DNA of 64,000 nucleotides from Symbiodinium natans (lineage: Eukaryota > Sar > Dinophyceae > Suessiales > Symbiodiniaceae). Shown in pieces: positions 39,501 through 51,500 of the stretch. The translations under genes were made by a program, and so were the position numbers. The stretch's first letter is position 1, and every line of letters starts with the position of its first letter. Location of the stretch: the NCBI GenBank assembly GCA_905221605.1, contig CAJNDS010002845.1, forward strand, positions 844,713-908,712. The letters run 5' to 3'. Below the pieces are notes generated by a model, which saw only the letters and a list, made by a program, of their open reading frames with translations, had not been told where the DNA came from and did no database searches.

Positions 39501-42500
39501 CAGACGTGCACCTTCCCCCAGATGACGGCCTGGAGCACCTACCTGGACATGATGTGCAGCTGAACCAAAGCCATCCCAAGGCCTCCCAAGCCTAATCTAG
39601 ATCCCGGTAGATGATTCCTACACATGAGGTCCACTTCCCAGCCCAAGATGCAAGAAAAGCAATCAAAGAGTATGCAAGGGGCGAGCCGCTGGTCTTCGTG
39701 CATGGCCTGGGGGTCGGCTTGGCTACTAAGCAGCATTGGCACAGACTTTCTGGTGGCGTTGGATTCTTCCAGAGTCTAAGAACCCAGCGCGTGGTAGTAG
39801 TCTCGTAATTCGTTCCGGCAGCCTCCGAAAACCGTTGGGTGATTCTGAAGGTTCAAGGAATTCAAGGCCATCGAGGGTGTGGGCAATTTGAGTTGCCCAT
39901 GCGGCCGAGGTGCCATACTTCCTCTTCATCTATCGCCTGTCAAAGCGGCACAGTGGCGGACCTAACACTTGTTGAGCCCTCGATCCCGATGTGCGGCTGA
40001 CGCTTCTGCATTTTCTTTTGCAAGTAGGAGTTGTAACCTGGAGTTCGGCGCGTTTGTTTCAGCCTTCCGCCATGAGGGTGTCATGCAAAGTGGCGCCGCA
40101 TCATGTCATTAAGTCCCAGTTCCCGCAAGAAGAGTGGGAGTGTTGAAGCCCGTTCATAGAGGCACAATATTGTTTTGCCTCCCAAACTCCAAGCCTAGCG
40201 GCCTCGCGAACATTGCCAAGCCCTGAACTTTTTAGGTGGCGAGCTCTTCGTACCAGAGCTCCTCGGACTCTCGGATGTTGGTGGCCGAATCTGGATATGG
40301 GGCTTCAGATGCAGCTTCTGTTTCAGGGGCTTGCCTGGAAGTACGGTATTTTAGTTTGGTTGAAGAGTCTCCTCTGAGTGGAGGTGATGAACCTTCTCTC
40401 CAGGCTTTCAAACGAAAGCCAAACGGCCGCGTGAGTTTGCCCCCCCCGCCCACAACCCGTAAAGTACGAACCTTGATAGCGCTTTGGTTACATGAACCAA
40501 ACGCCAAGAACCCCTATTTTTTTGCCAGCAGCATGAGCCCACAGGTTTCCCTTCCTGGCCATGGCCCCATGGGAGTCCGTGCCCTCGGCACGCGAAGTGG
40601 TGGCCCAGCTTCAGGCTGGAGCAGAGGGGCTGCCAAAAAGGTTCAACGTGCAGGGGTTCTACTTTGAAGTCTTTGGGATGTAAGGTGTTGGGATCTTGCT
40701 TGGATGCTCACATTTGTTTGTGTCAAGCAGATGTTCTTCACGTCTTCCAAGGCTCGCAAAGTTAACTCTCCGTAGGCCTGCAATCTTGACGCTAATAGGC
40801 ACAAGGTTGGTAAGCCCCAAAGCCGTAGATGTACTGGCATCATGTCAGGTACCGATTGCCACAGCTTGTGAACCCACGAAACAGATGGAGGGGTCATAGC
40901 ATGGCTCTGCTTCAAGCCATGCCCTCATGTAGGCCTCAAATCTGGCAAACCGGAGGACATGCTGGCTGCGCACGGCCACCGCGCTGCCCACTGGCATGGG
41001 CACTCCTTCGGCTGCGTCGTCATCGGTTGGGCGTGGTGCTGAGGGCCCAAGAGATGTAAAAAGAGTGGCGAGAAATTCGTTACGTCGTACGTAGATTTTG
41101 TAGGTAGGATTTTGGATTCCCACATTCAGGCTGAAGGCTGTTTTGGCGATTTTATGGCTTTCGGGGGCATGAGGCGATCTACAGTAATGTTGTCTGCTGA
41201 TTAGTGTGGCCCCCCCCCCCCCCCCTCAACGAAAGGATCCCGCTCTTTAGAGGGGGGGGGGGGGGGGGGGCAATTTGGGGGGGGGGGGGGGTCTGGTTTT
41301 ATATGATTTTAAAAGGGATGAGTTTATATGAATTTAAAAGGGATCCATATGATCCATATGATTTTAAAAGGGATGAGCTCGTATGAGTGTAAAAGGGATC
41401 CATATGATTCTAAACGGGTTGAGACTATATCAAATTAAGAGGGATCCATACGATTTTAAGAAGGATGAGGTTATATGAATTTAAAGGGGATCCATCTATC
41501 CCAACCAAGCCAGCCCGCAAAAAAAAATATAATTCCGGGGGAGCAAACTTTTTATATTATACGGCATCCGGGCAGCTGCTGGACTACCCCCTTTGAAATT
41601 TGATTGCCCGGCCTCGGTACAAAAGAATTTTATTATAAGGAAATCTTAGTTTTGGGTCTGGCCTGGAGGCTGAAGATTTCAGGGCTCGACAACCTCAGGC
41701 CTCAAGGTTTAGGAAACCTCAGCCCTTAGGCCTCTGGATCCAAACCCAACTAGCCCGCAAAAAAAAATATAATTCCGGGGGAGCAAACTTTTATATTATA
41801 CGGCATCCGGGCAGCTGCTGGACTACCCCCTTTGAAATTTGATTGCCCGGCCTCGGTACAAAAGAATTTAATAAGGAAATCTTAGCCCTGGGCCCGGCCT
41901 GGAGACTGAAATTTTCAGGGCCCGACAACCTCAGGCCTCAAGGTTTCAGTCTTTAAACTTTTGATCTTTGGTCTCTCAGGCTCGGTTCAGAAGCGATTTA
42001 TGGACGACAACACCAGTCGACAGCCTCGCCGAAATTTTGCATCGCCCGATTTTTTTTCACAATTCCGGGGGTCCTCCTCAAATAGATCCCCCTGAATAAT
42101 TTTTGGATTTTTTTCCACAATTCCGGGGGAGCACACTAATCAGGATACAACATTAGTGACTCAGTAGTGCCCCCGCAGAGCCTGGCAGAGGTCATGAAGA
42201 TGTCCCCGAGCTCCGTCGTCTACTCGACCTTGATGCTTGGCCTTTGAAACATACGTGCATGTCTGACCTGGCTCCGTGCAAACAATGAGAGAAACAGGAC
42301 GCCTAGAATAGCTTCGTGTGTGTGGTGTGTGTGTGTGTGTGTGTCTGTGTGTTGATGTGCCTGTGCTTTTACGAATGACTAATGGAGTGTATTGATCATT
42401 GTTGACCCCCTCCCCCTAGCCCCCCCCCCTCCCCTCAAATCTGCCAAAGCAGACCAGGATGGAGCCTGCACAGTTTCTGGTGATCAAGGCTGAGGCCCTC

Positions 42501-45500
42501 ACAAAGCCGCTGGGCAACGCACAAGAAGAAACCCTCAATGCCCCCCCCCCCCCCCCCTAAAAACCCCTTAAGACTCTCTGTGGTTTTGTCCCAGCACGCT
42601 GAGGGTTCTCTGGGGCCAAGCTGCGCCACCTACCTGCAACAGCCGAGGGTCCGATTTGTTGTGGGGTTCTGCTAAGTCCGATTCCTTCTCACGTCCGGAA
42701 AGACTGCAAGAGCAAAAGCGAGGAGGCGGCACTTCCAGCATAAGCGGCAGGTCCGCAACGCAACGGATGACAGCACCGAAGCACATGGAAGGCGACCGCT
42801 ACACAGACGACGCCTTCGGCAAGAAGCTTTAGCAATGTGCATTCACGAGGCGTCCCGCTAGAGCTGGTTCCATGGCATGTTCTCTCAACTGCTGCAGGGG
42901 CAATGACTGCCTGGAGCAATTCGTGGGAAGCAGGGTACACAACCAAGAAAAGCTTCCCTTTTTGTTGAAGGACATGAGTTGTTGGGGCTGGTGCGGTCAT
43001 GGCATCACCACGGAGTGTACTCAGGCTCTTCTGGACTCGTCGAAAGGCTTTGCTGATTTGCAACCGCGGTTCATGCCAGCCCAGGCATCATCGTGGATGT
43101 CAGTTGTGGCATATCTCGTGCAGGTTTGCCGGTTCTTGTCCACTGACCCCAGCGTTGACAAAGATGGGATTCAGCCTGTCCTCGTACTGTTCGCCTTTGA
43201 AACCAAGTAGGCATGAGACAGCAAAACTGGCCGTGATGCATCCAACCGTTTGCTTCTCCAAGTCTTCATGCCGCTGCAAGAGTCGAACAAAGAAAGTGAA
43301 ACCTAAAGTGCTTCAACGGCTGCAACAGCTGCGAAGCGATGCAATAAACCATTGCAATGTCACGACCATGCGTTCAGCCACACTGTACAGCTGTATTTCC
43401 TGTCCATGCGATGCCTATAGTCGCTTTTCCCCACCCCCTCCCTTGCCATGCCGGATCTGTGCTTGTGAGAGTCTATGCTGTGACATGTGGCATGAGTAAA
43501 CACATGTGGGGTATACGAACCACATCGCCGAGGATTCTGAACGCGTAGGTTAATTCTTTTTTTTGTGGGGCGGGGGGAGGGGGTAGGGAAAGGGGAGGGG
43601 GAGGGTCGAGAGTTAGCGTGCACGGCTGCAGGCTGATTAGTTGAATACGTATGACATGTACATCACAGTGCGACTTTAAGTGTGAGTTCTCGCAAGTCGA
43701 TCTGAGGACCACGTTCGAGATCTTGATCCGCTATTTTGCATTCCGCGACACGGCGCAACAGAGTTGATTTCAGTCAAGGGTCTATCCAGTAGGTATCGTT
43801 TTGAGTTTGTATGGGCACGCAAAAGTGACAGTGCGTCCCGATGGTCTCTTGCTGAGCAGGTGAGCTTTTCACGGTGAACCTCCTTTGCCGAAATTTCTTC
43901 TGGGAGCAAAGTTCCATGTGGCCCGAGGAGTCTCGCGTCTTGGGTTTTTTGTCAAGCGGAGACGGCTTCTTTCGATGGACAGCAATAATCTGCAAGCAAT
44001 AGAATCCTGGAGTTCCAATGAGTCTGTTTTAGGGGGGCCTTTCAGGACACACATCGTGTTTGGGGGAAGTTCCTTAGAACCGATGAATGCTTTGTGCAAG
44101 AGATGGGAAAGAGCCCTCCTTCGGCACGAACAATTGCCTCCTTTAGGCGAGACTCTGCTTTCGCAATGTCACTTGAGTATTCAGGGCGAAGACCCCGCAT
44201 GCAGCCCGAACCCAAGTGAGTTTGTTCTTGTAAGACTGTGGACACATTTGCGATACTGGCCCTGCTGAATTACGGAATCGCTCGGGACCTCAATTCCCCT
44301 CCCTCGACGTTCGCACATGTATAAGGCAGAAGAAAGCTTTTGATGCCGAACAAGTAATGCTTTCCCACAGCGATGGATGAACCCTCAAACCCCATCGTCA
44401 GGACCTCAAGGTACCGACCATCGTGACCTTGGGGGCCGACGATCACATTGCGTGGGTCACAGATCGAGTGGTGTTGTGATTGTCGCAGCGTTGCCATTCC
44501 GTAGGATTTAGCTCTTGCATCTCGTAGCACACACCGCCGCATCTAAAGCGGCTGGACCTTTAGTAGACGAGAAGCCAAAAACTGGGTCGGTGGCTGCGAG
44601 ACGACTCTTGTCATACCCGGTGCATGTACTGCAGAGACATATGCTCGAACTTCGTCATGCTTGTCACACACACATCAGGGCATAAGGCATTTTGACCCCG
44701 GATACTGTGGCCCTCCGACAGTTGAAGCGGGTCTTGTTCCTCTTTAGACGTTCCTCTTTCCTCCCAACCACAAACTGGTGACTTTCAAAATTTTAGCAAC
44801 TAGCATGTCACGCCAAGAGCGAAGCCATGAAAGCTTGTCTTTAACACGGGACTCGTCTAAACCCCCGAGGCTCCAATGAGACAGAGTCAGTCCAACACTT
44901 TGAATGCTGCCAGTGATGAGCATGCATTGGGCAAGGGTTCATAAGGTTCATGTTGAGAATCCAGCCAACTGCTCGTATCCGTGGCTCAGGAGGGGCAGTA
45001 TGCGGCCATGAGCGGCCGAAAGCATCCTTGTCTCACTAAAGATGCCCCGAATTTCGCAAGCGATGTTCTTCGAGTACAACACCAAGGTCACAGTCATCAC
45101 GGCCATGAGTTGTGCGCTCCTGTCCCTTGTCGGTATGGTGCTTGTCCTGCTTGTCACCATGCCCAGCAGAGAAGGCTTGCCAAGCTTGATTTTGACATCG
45201 ATGATTTCCTCTGCTCTCCTCCTCGGCATGATTGCGACTGCATGCAGACACCGGTCATGGAGCGTTAACTCACAGATGCCAGCAGCGTGCAGCTGCATTT
45301 GGGCCGCTTGTGAGTTCAGCACGCTGGCAACAAGGCCACTGGAGTATCGTCACGTCCACATCACAAACCAAGAAGGGACGGTCGAATGGGTAGCGACATC
45401 AGAGGTGTCCGACATGCCTGGCCTTGTGGAGACAGAGAGTGTGAAGACTTGTCCATGTTGCCTAGATGACTTTCTGCCAGACAGCCAAGTGGCAGTCCTT

Positions 45501-48500
45501 CCATGTCGACATGTTTTTCATCAGAGGTGCATCGCTCGTTGGTCGATGGCCTCTGCCAAGAAGGGCGCATTGTGCCCAACATGCCGAACTGAATTCAGCA
45601 GTTCTAGCGAGTTAGTTGTACCAGCCGAACGGCTCGGAGTTGCCACCGTCTAGCCACTTCGCATGACACCTCATGTGTCGTGCAGCACCCTGCCACTGTT
45701 TATAGACAAGCTGTCCGCAATGCCTAAGTGCTAGGCTGTCAGCCAGGGTATTGGTTTGAAATGTGTCAGGACCAACCTTCATCGGAATTCAGCAGGGGTT
45801 GCATGGTAATCAATGCATCAAGGATACTGTTCAATTGCCTTTCAATTCCTGGCACAAAGCAGACACGTGTGGTCATGTTATCCATGTTCACATCTTGCCC
45901 AGTCGTCTTCCTTCTCGCCATGAACGGAGACCACATGCCGAAGGACATGCGACTCCGCGAGAGAGTTTTGTATCAACTTATTGTACAGCGAGACGCTTCG
46001 AAACCCTCAGCACGCACTTCAGACAGAGAAGAACAACTTTGCGGGCGCTCGCGACCAGATGGGCTGGGCTGCATATCATGCAAGCTTGGCCGCTTTTGGG
46101 CTGGTAGGACCTGGTAGGAGGCGCATGGGACACTCTGTGCGCCTGCGCCGGCCTATGGTGATTGTTTGTAAATCTCTAGAACCCAAATAGTTTTACTAGT
46201 GAGTTACTAGTGCACCCCACCCACGTGACGCAGTCTTGTCACACATCGGCCCCTGGCTCATCAGGAACAGGGAGGAGAAGTAGCAGCACTGCGTAGCGCG
46301 TTTGTTGTGCTTGTGGTTCGCTTGCCATTCTGCGAACTTGAGATTGCTATTTGCAGATTGCATTGGAACCGGATGGCGCAATCTACTTCGGCGGGTTTGT
46401 GCCTTACAGGATACAACGCCAAGGCGGCGGTTATCACGGCAATCACTCTGGCACTCCTCTCCCTTGTGGTCGTTTTGGTTATCCTGCTGTCTACAGTGTC
46501 CAGTCGAGCAAGTTTGCCCAGTTTGATCGTAACGGTGATCTTGTCCCTTACACTTTTCCTCGCGATCACAAAGACGGCGTTCGGACGGGCACGCGGCAGC
46601 AACTCACAGATGCCAGCAGCGTGCAGCTGCATTTGGGCCGCTTGTGAGTTCAGCATGCTGGCAACAAGGCCACTGGAGTATCGTCGCATCCACATCGCAA
46701 GCCGAGAAGGGACGGTTGAATGGGTAGTGACATCAGAAGTGTCCGACATGCCTGGCCCTGCCTGCACTGTGGAGACAGAGAGTGTGAAGACGTGTCCATG
46801 CTGCCTCGATGACTTTCTGCCAGACAGCCAAGTGGCAGTCCTTCCATGTCGACATGTTTTTCATCAGAGGTGCATTGCTCGTTGGTCGATGGCGTCTGCC
46901 AAGAAGGGCGCGTTGTGCCCAACATGCCGGACTGAATTCAGCAGTTCTAGCCAGTCACTTGTACCAGCCGAACGGCTCGGAAGATCCTCTGCTTAGCCCG
47001 CGTAGATGTGTAGTCAGACCTGTCGTTCACGATTAGCGTGACCATTCGCAGGCCTTTTGCAGTGCCTACGTGCCAGCCAGGGCCCTCAATGTCCCGAAGT
47101 AAGTGCTGGCCGCCAGCCAGGGCATTCGTCTTGCTAACAGTGAAAGCGCGGCCAACCCTAAGCAGGTGATGTTTCGGAGGAGCAGTATAGTTCTATCGGC
47201 GGATATCTCGCAGTTGACGCCGCAGTTTCACTCTTGAGAAATACAAATACCAAGTTAATGTACACTTGCCATTTCCTCATCTCGTGTTGCCTCATGCCAA
47301 CGGACGTGCAAGGCCACGCGACGAGTTTTGTGGTTGTAGCCCTCCATAGTCAGTAGTGGTACTTATCAGCATTTGCTTCTCTACCTGGCCCTTTTGTGCA
47401 CTTGTTGATGATGAAATTTGTAAATTGGGGGCCTGCAACGGCCATTTAGGCCGATCTACTGTAGCCCACAGGGTCACTCCCGTGGCAAAACCCTCGGTGT
47501 CTTTCAGAGCAAACTTGTGTCAAAAGCAGCGCTGTGTCCGTGTGTGCGGGGAGGGGGTGGAACCAAATCGGCTCACGTCCAAGTTAGCTGTCAGCGTGTG
47601 GCCAGATTGCCTTGTCGGAAAGCTTCTGGGCAGCTGAGGGGTCTGTCGCCTGGGTTCCAGCATCATTAACCTTTCACTCCACCGCGTCCACCCGAGAGAA
47701 AGCTGAACATGTCACTTAAAAGCGTCACACATCTCATCAGGTCCAATCCACCTTTGTGAGACGCCTCCTTGAGCACGAGAAGTCGGCCCGCAAAATGCAA
47801 CGGCGCAGGGCACTTAACCTCAGCGTAAATTGCCAAGGGCATGTGCTACCATGTCTGAGTTCCCCTTCTTTCTTCGTGGCGATGGTTAGCGTGGTGAACC
47901 GTAGAAGCTTTGATGTTGCGTTGGACTGCCTGGGCGTTCATACAGCAATCACCAAGCACTCAAGTCGTTGTCAACCGCCGGAAAATCGGCAGCAACACGA
48001 ACGCCACTCCCCGCCCCCCCGCCCCCAACGAGATTAAGCCCCTTTACAACCAGAACGCCCACTTTGCCGCCGCATGCATTTTCTGTGGGTAGAACGTTTA
48101 CTGACTGTACAGCCGTCTTTTACAGCCGCCTTCATGAACGGAACGCCCAACTTTACAACCATCGTCATGGGGCTTTGTCGAAAACACGCTGCAACAATTT
48201 CCAGTTCCAGGATGGTGAACAGCATGGTTGCCTTTGAATGCTCTTGAGATGCCCATGATTCTTGATGTGCTCGGGGACGGAATGCTATCCTACCTGAGAA
48301 GATGACCATGATGCTGCCGTTTGCACTGTTCCCATCTTCCTGATGGTAGCGTTCATCCAGATGTGGAAGCACCAGCAGGGTTGTTTTGACAGCTGCTTCG
48401 GGACATTGCCAGCACAGGGTGGCCAGAGACAACAAGCAATCATATCTAGATGCACGGTGGAGGGACTTCACTGCGATTTGGTGCAGGGTCGAAGGCGAAG

Positions 48501-51500
48501 TCTTCGATTTGAATTCAGACTGAAGATGACTGAAGACTAACAACAAGAGTGCCCGGCTAAGATTCGAATGTGGGGAGACCAAGAATGTCCACCGTCGTGA
48601 TGTGATGTGTTTGCTTTTTTGACTTGAAACCCAACGCAAAACCTCAAAGAGCCCCCGCCGTATTGCACAGTATCGTGGAGATTAGTAGAGATGATAAAAT
48701 GGGGACACGATGGCTGCCCCCTAACTCGGTATTTTGAGAACGAACGCTGAGACCGATTTCCCTGCCAAGGCTTGGCTACAAAGCAAAAGCGGATTCCGAC
48801 CTCAGGCCTGCGTTGGGGCGTTAGTGCAGTTCTGGCTGTTGGTTCAGTGGCAGCCATGGTCTGGATCTAGCCAGAGAGGGAACGCGAGAGAGAGAGAGAG
48901 AGCTTCACCAAAAAGACCTGTTAAGCGCCCCCGCCCTCGGGGCAGCCCCGATGGGGGCTATGTGCTCTGGAAGGGGGGGAGGAAGAGAGGGAGAGAATCG
49001 CCTTCAAGCCGAGTAAGTAGAAGAAGACAGAAGATCCTGGAGCCGTTTCGAGAGGAGATTGTCAGTTCAGGAAGAAGTATAGGGCGGTTTGCAAGGGGGG
49101 GAGGGAAGTTTCGGAGCGGTTGCAAGTTTATGGGGAGCCCGATCCGGTAATCCGATGGTAAGTGGCAGCCGTGGAAATGCGACGACTTTTTCAGCCGACA
49201 TGCGGCATCAGATACCGTTGGAGCCATTAGAGCCTGCACCATGCACCATTGGTTTTGACCTTCTTCCGATGAAAGGCTCCTCCACGGATGTGCGGGTGGA
49301 TACACTTCAACAGGCAGCTTCTGCGAGCAAGCCAGGTGCCCAGTGATCATCAACAGAATGGAATTCTTCCAACATGTTCTGATTTTCTGAAAACTCGGTA
49401 CACCCTCACTACAAACCAGAACGAAGAACCAGCGCGTTCGGCATATACTTAGTATACTGTAAGACTGCAATAGTTCAATAGTCTAGCAGAGGACTCAATA
49501 GCACGGGCTCTGCTCGTTTGTGACAGCGCGTCGAAGTTGAAAGCCCTGGAGACCCGGCAGCTGCTGAAACTCAGCTCCGACTCCATTTGTCCCAGGTCAC
49601 AAGGAGCTGAAGCCCTGGAGATCCTGTGGTGCGAGGCGCGCTCGTTCGTACCCAATATTAGGTTCATGCCTGGTTCAAAGGGAGGTTGAGGATGAAGATT
49701 GCCAATGTCACATGTCATGCGGACCGAAGCAGAGTAGGCTGGAGGATCAGGTTGGAGGCACAAGTTGAAGAGGAGGGACTCCACGGTGCCCTGGCCCAGA
49801 CCCCTCATGCGCGTCATTGCGAGTGATTCTCCGATTTTATCGTTCTCTCGCGCTTGTGTGCGTGATCGTGAGAATGGCCCCTTCTATGCCGCAAGATTCA
49901 CAAATCCTGTCGAATCCCGCAGAACTTCTTTCACGGGCGCATCTTGGGTGAGAGGCGTGTGGGCCCCAGCTACTCCGGATGTGACCCGACCCTGGTCGGT
50001 GTCATTGCATGTTGAGGTCTTTCTTTCCGGTCCGGTTCCTTGTCACTCAAAGTGGGTTGGACATTGTGTAGTACTAATGCATATACCATGCCATAGGATC
50101 TCGACATGCAAGTGGGCTCTAGTCTCACGCTGGCGTGTTATAGCGTGGTGCTTTTTCTTGGTACTTGCGATGCGCCTGGCATTCTACACTGCTGAAAAGT
50201 AACTCCAGTCATCGTTGCCAGCCTACAGGCAATATCCATCAATGTCCTCATCACACAGCTACTTCCTGCCACTGCTATCATCGGTGCGTTAGACGTTGGA
50301 GCGAAGTCGTCCAGTTTTAAGTACGCTTCCAACCTCTCTGAGCTCAACATTCGGTTTTGGGGCAATACTTGTGAGTATGCAATCGAGGGAGCCGACGCCA
50401 CGCCGCATCCTAGGCGCCCAAGAGCGCTTGTTCCATCGCATGCGTTCGCTGGTGCGAGAAGGAGGCCACTGTGTCGATCTTCATTCCAGTCGTTTCCATA
50501 TGATTTGCCCATGTGACGGGCAAGATAGGCTGCCTTAAGTTTATATGTTTTCGAGTTCCTTTGTTATGTTGGACCCTCTTTATGTACCCCCCCCCCCCCC
50601 GCCGCGAACTGTCCGAGGGCTATGTTGACCCTCCATGGAACGGAACCCCGGCCCCTGGATCCTCCACTCCCCCCCTCCCTTCCCCCCCGAGCCAAGATGG
50701 CAGGCCTGTGAAATCCAAGGCGTTGCTTTAAGATTTCAAGGGCCTTGCATTTCGAGAGGAAAGGGCCTTTCATTCAGCAGGCCACGTTCCTGGTGGGATG
50801 TCAAAGGGCTGGCCTTGAACGGGACTGATTTAAGACCATCTTTCACATAGTTTTGTGAATAGTTCGTTCTGCCCGCAAGATTTTTGGGTTGCTTGACTCT
50901 GAAAAAGCGAGGTCCGGAAAACTTGACCCTCACGCGTGGCAAATCCCAACATTTGCCAAAATGCCAACTGCTGCGTGTTTCTTGCTCCTCGCCTTACTTG
51001 ACAGAGCTGTAGCGATGATTGACGGCTTGCAATACACCTGCTTAAGGCGTGCCAGTAATTACACGCCCCTGCTTCTCAGGATGAGCCTGGCGGCCGCTCA
51101 CATCACGTTCCAAGGCTCGGCCCTGCCCTCGTTTTGGGGGGTCCCCTTGGTCTGGACGTGTGCATGCTCCAACCGATAACCGTCACCTTCAAGGGATGGT
51201 TTGCGGATGAAGAGTCTGCTCTTCTTTTGCAGCTAACGTAGGCTGGGTGGTTGCTTCGTGCAGAGCCTGCGGCAGGCGTTGGCCCTTCCAGCTGTCTGGC
51301 TGTACCCGCTATGAGGATGCATGCATTGGGTATTCATCGTGCGGTCATCAGGCGCAGCTTAAGATCAGTTGGCACAGCAACCCAACCCGTAATTCTTGCT
51401 CGCAGTCGCAGCAGCTTGCATAACTAGAGTTTCTGTAAATGAGGGTTGGTCGAAATTAAGGGTTTAGGGGCACTGCACTGTATTTAGGTCCCCCAAATCG

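Noticed and set aside
44970-44990. TCCGTGGCTCAGG upstream of a RING-H2 gene as a possible spliced-leader relic marking retroposition.
   Set aside because: It lacks the AGCCATTTT core of the dinoflagellate spliced leader; the similarity is too short to count.
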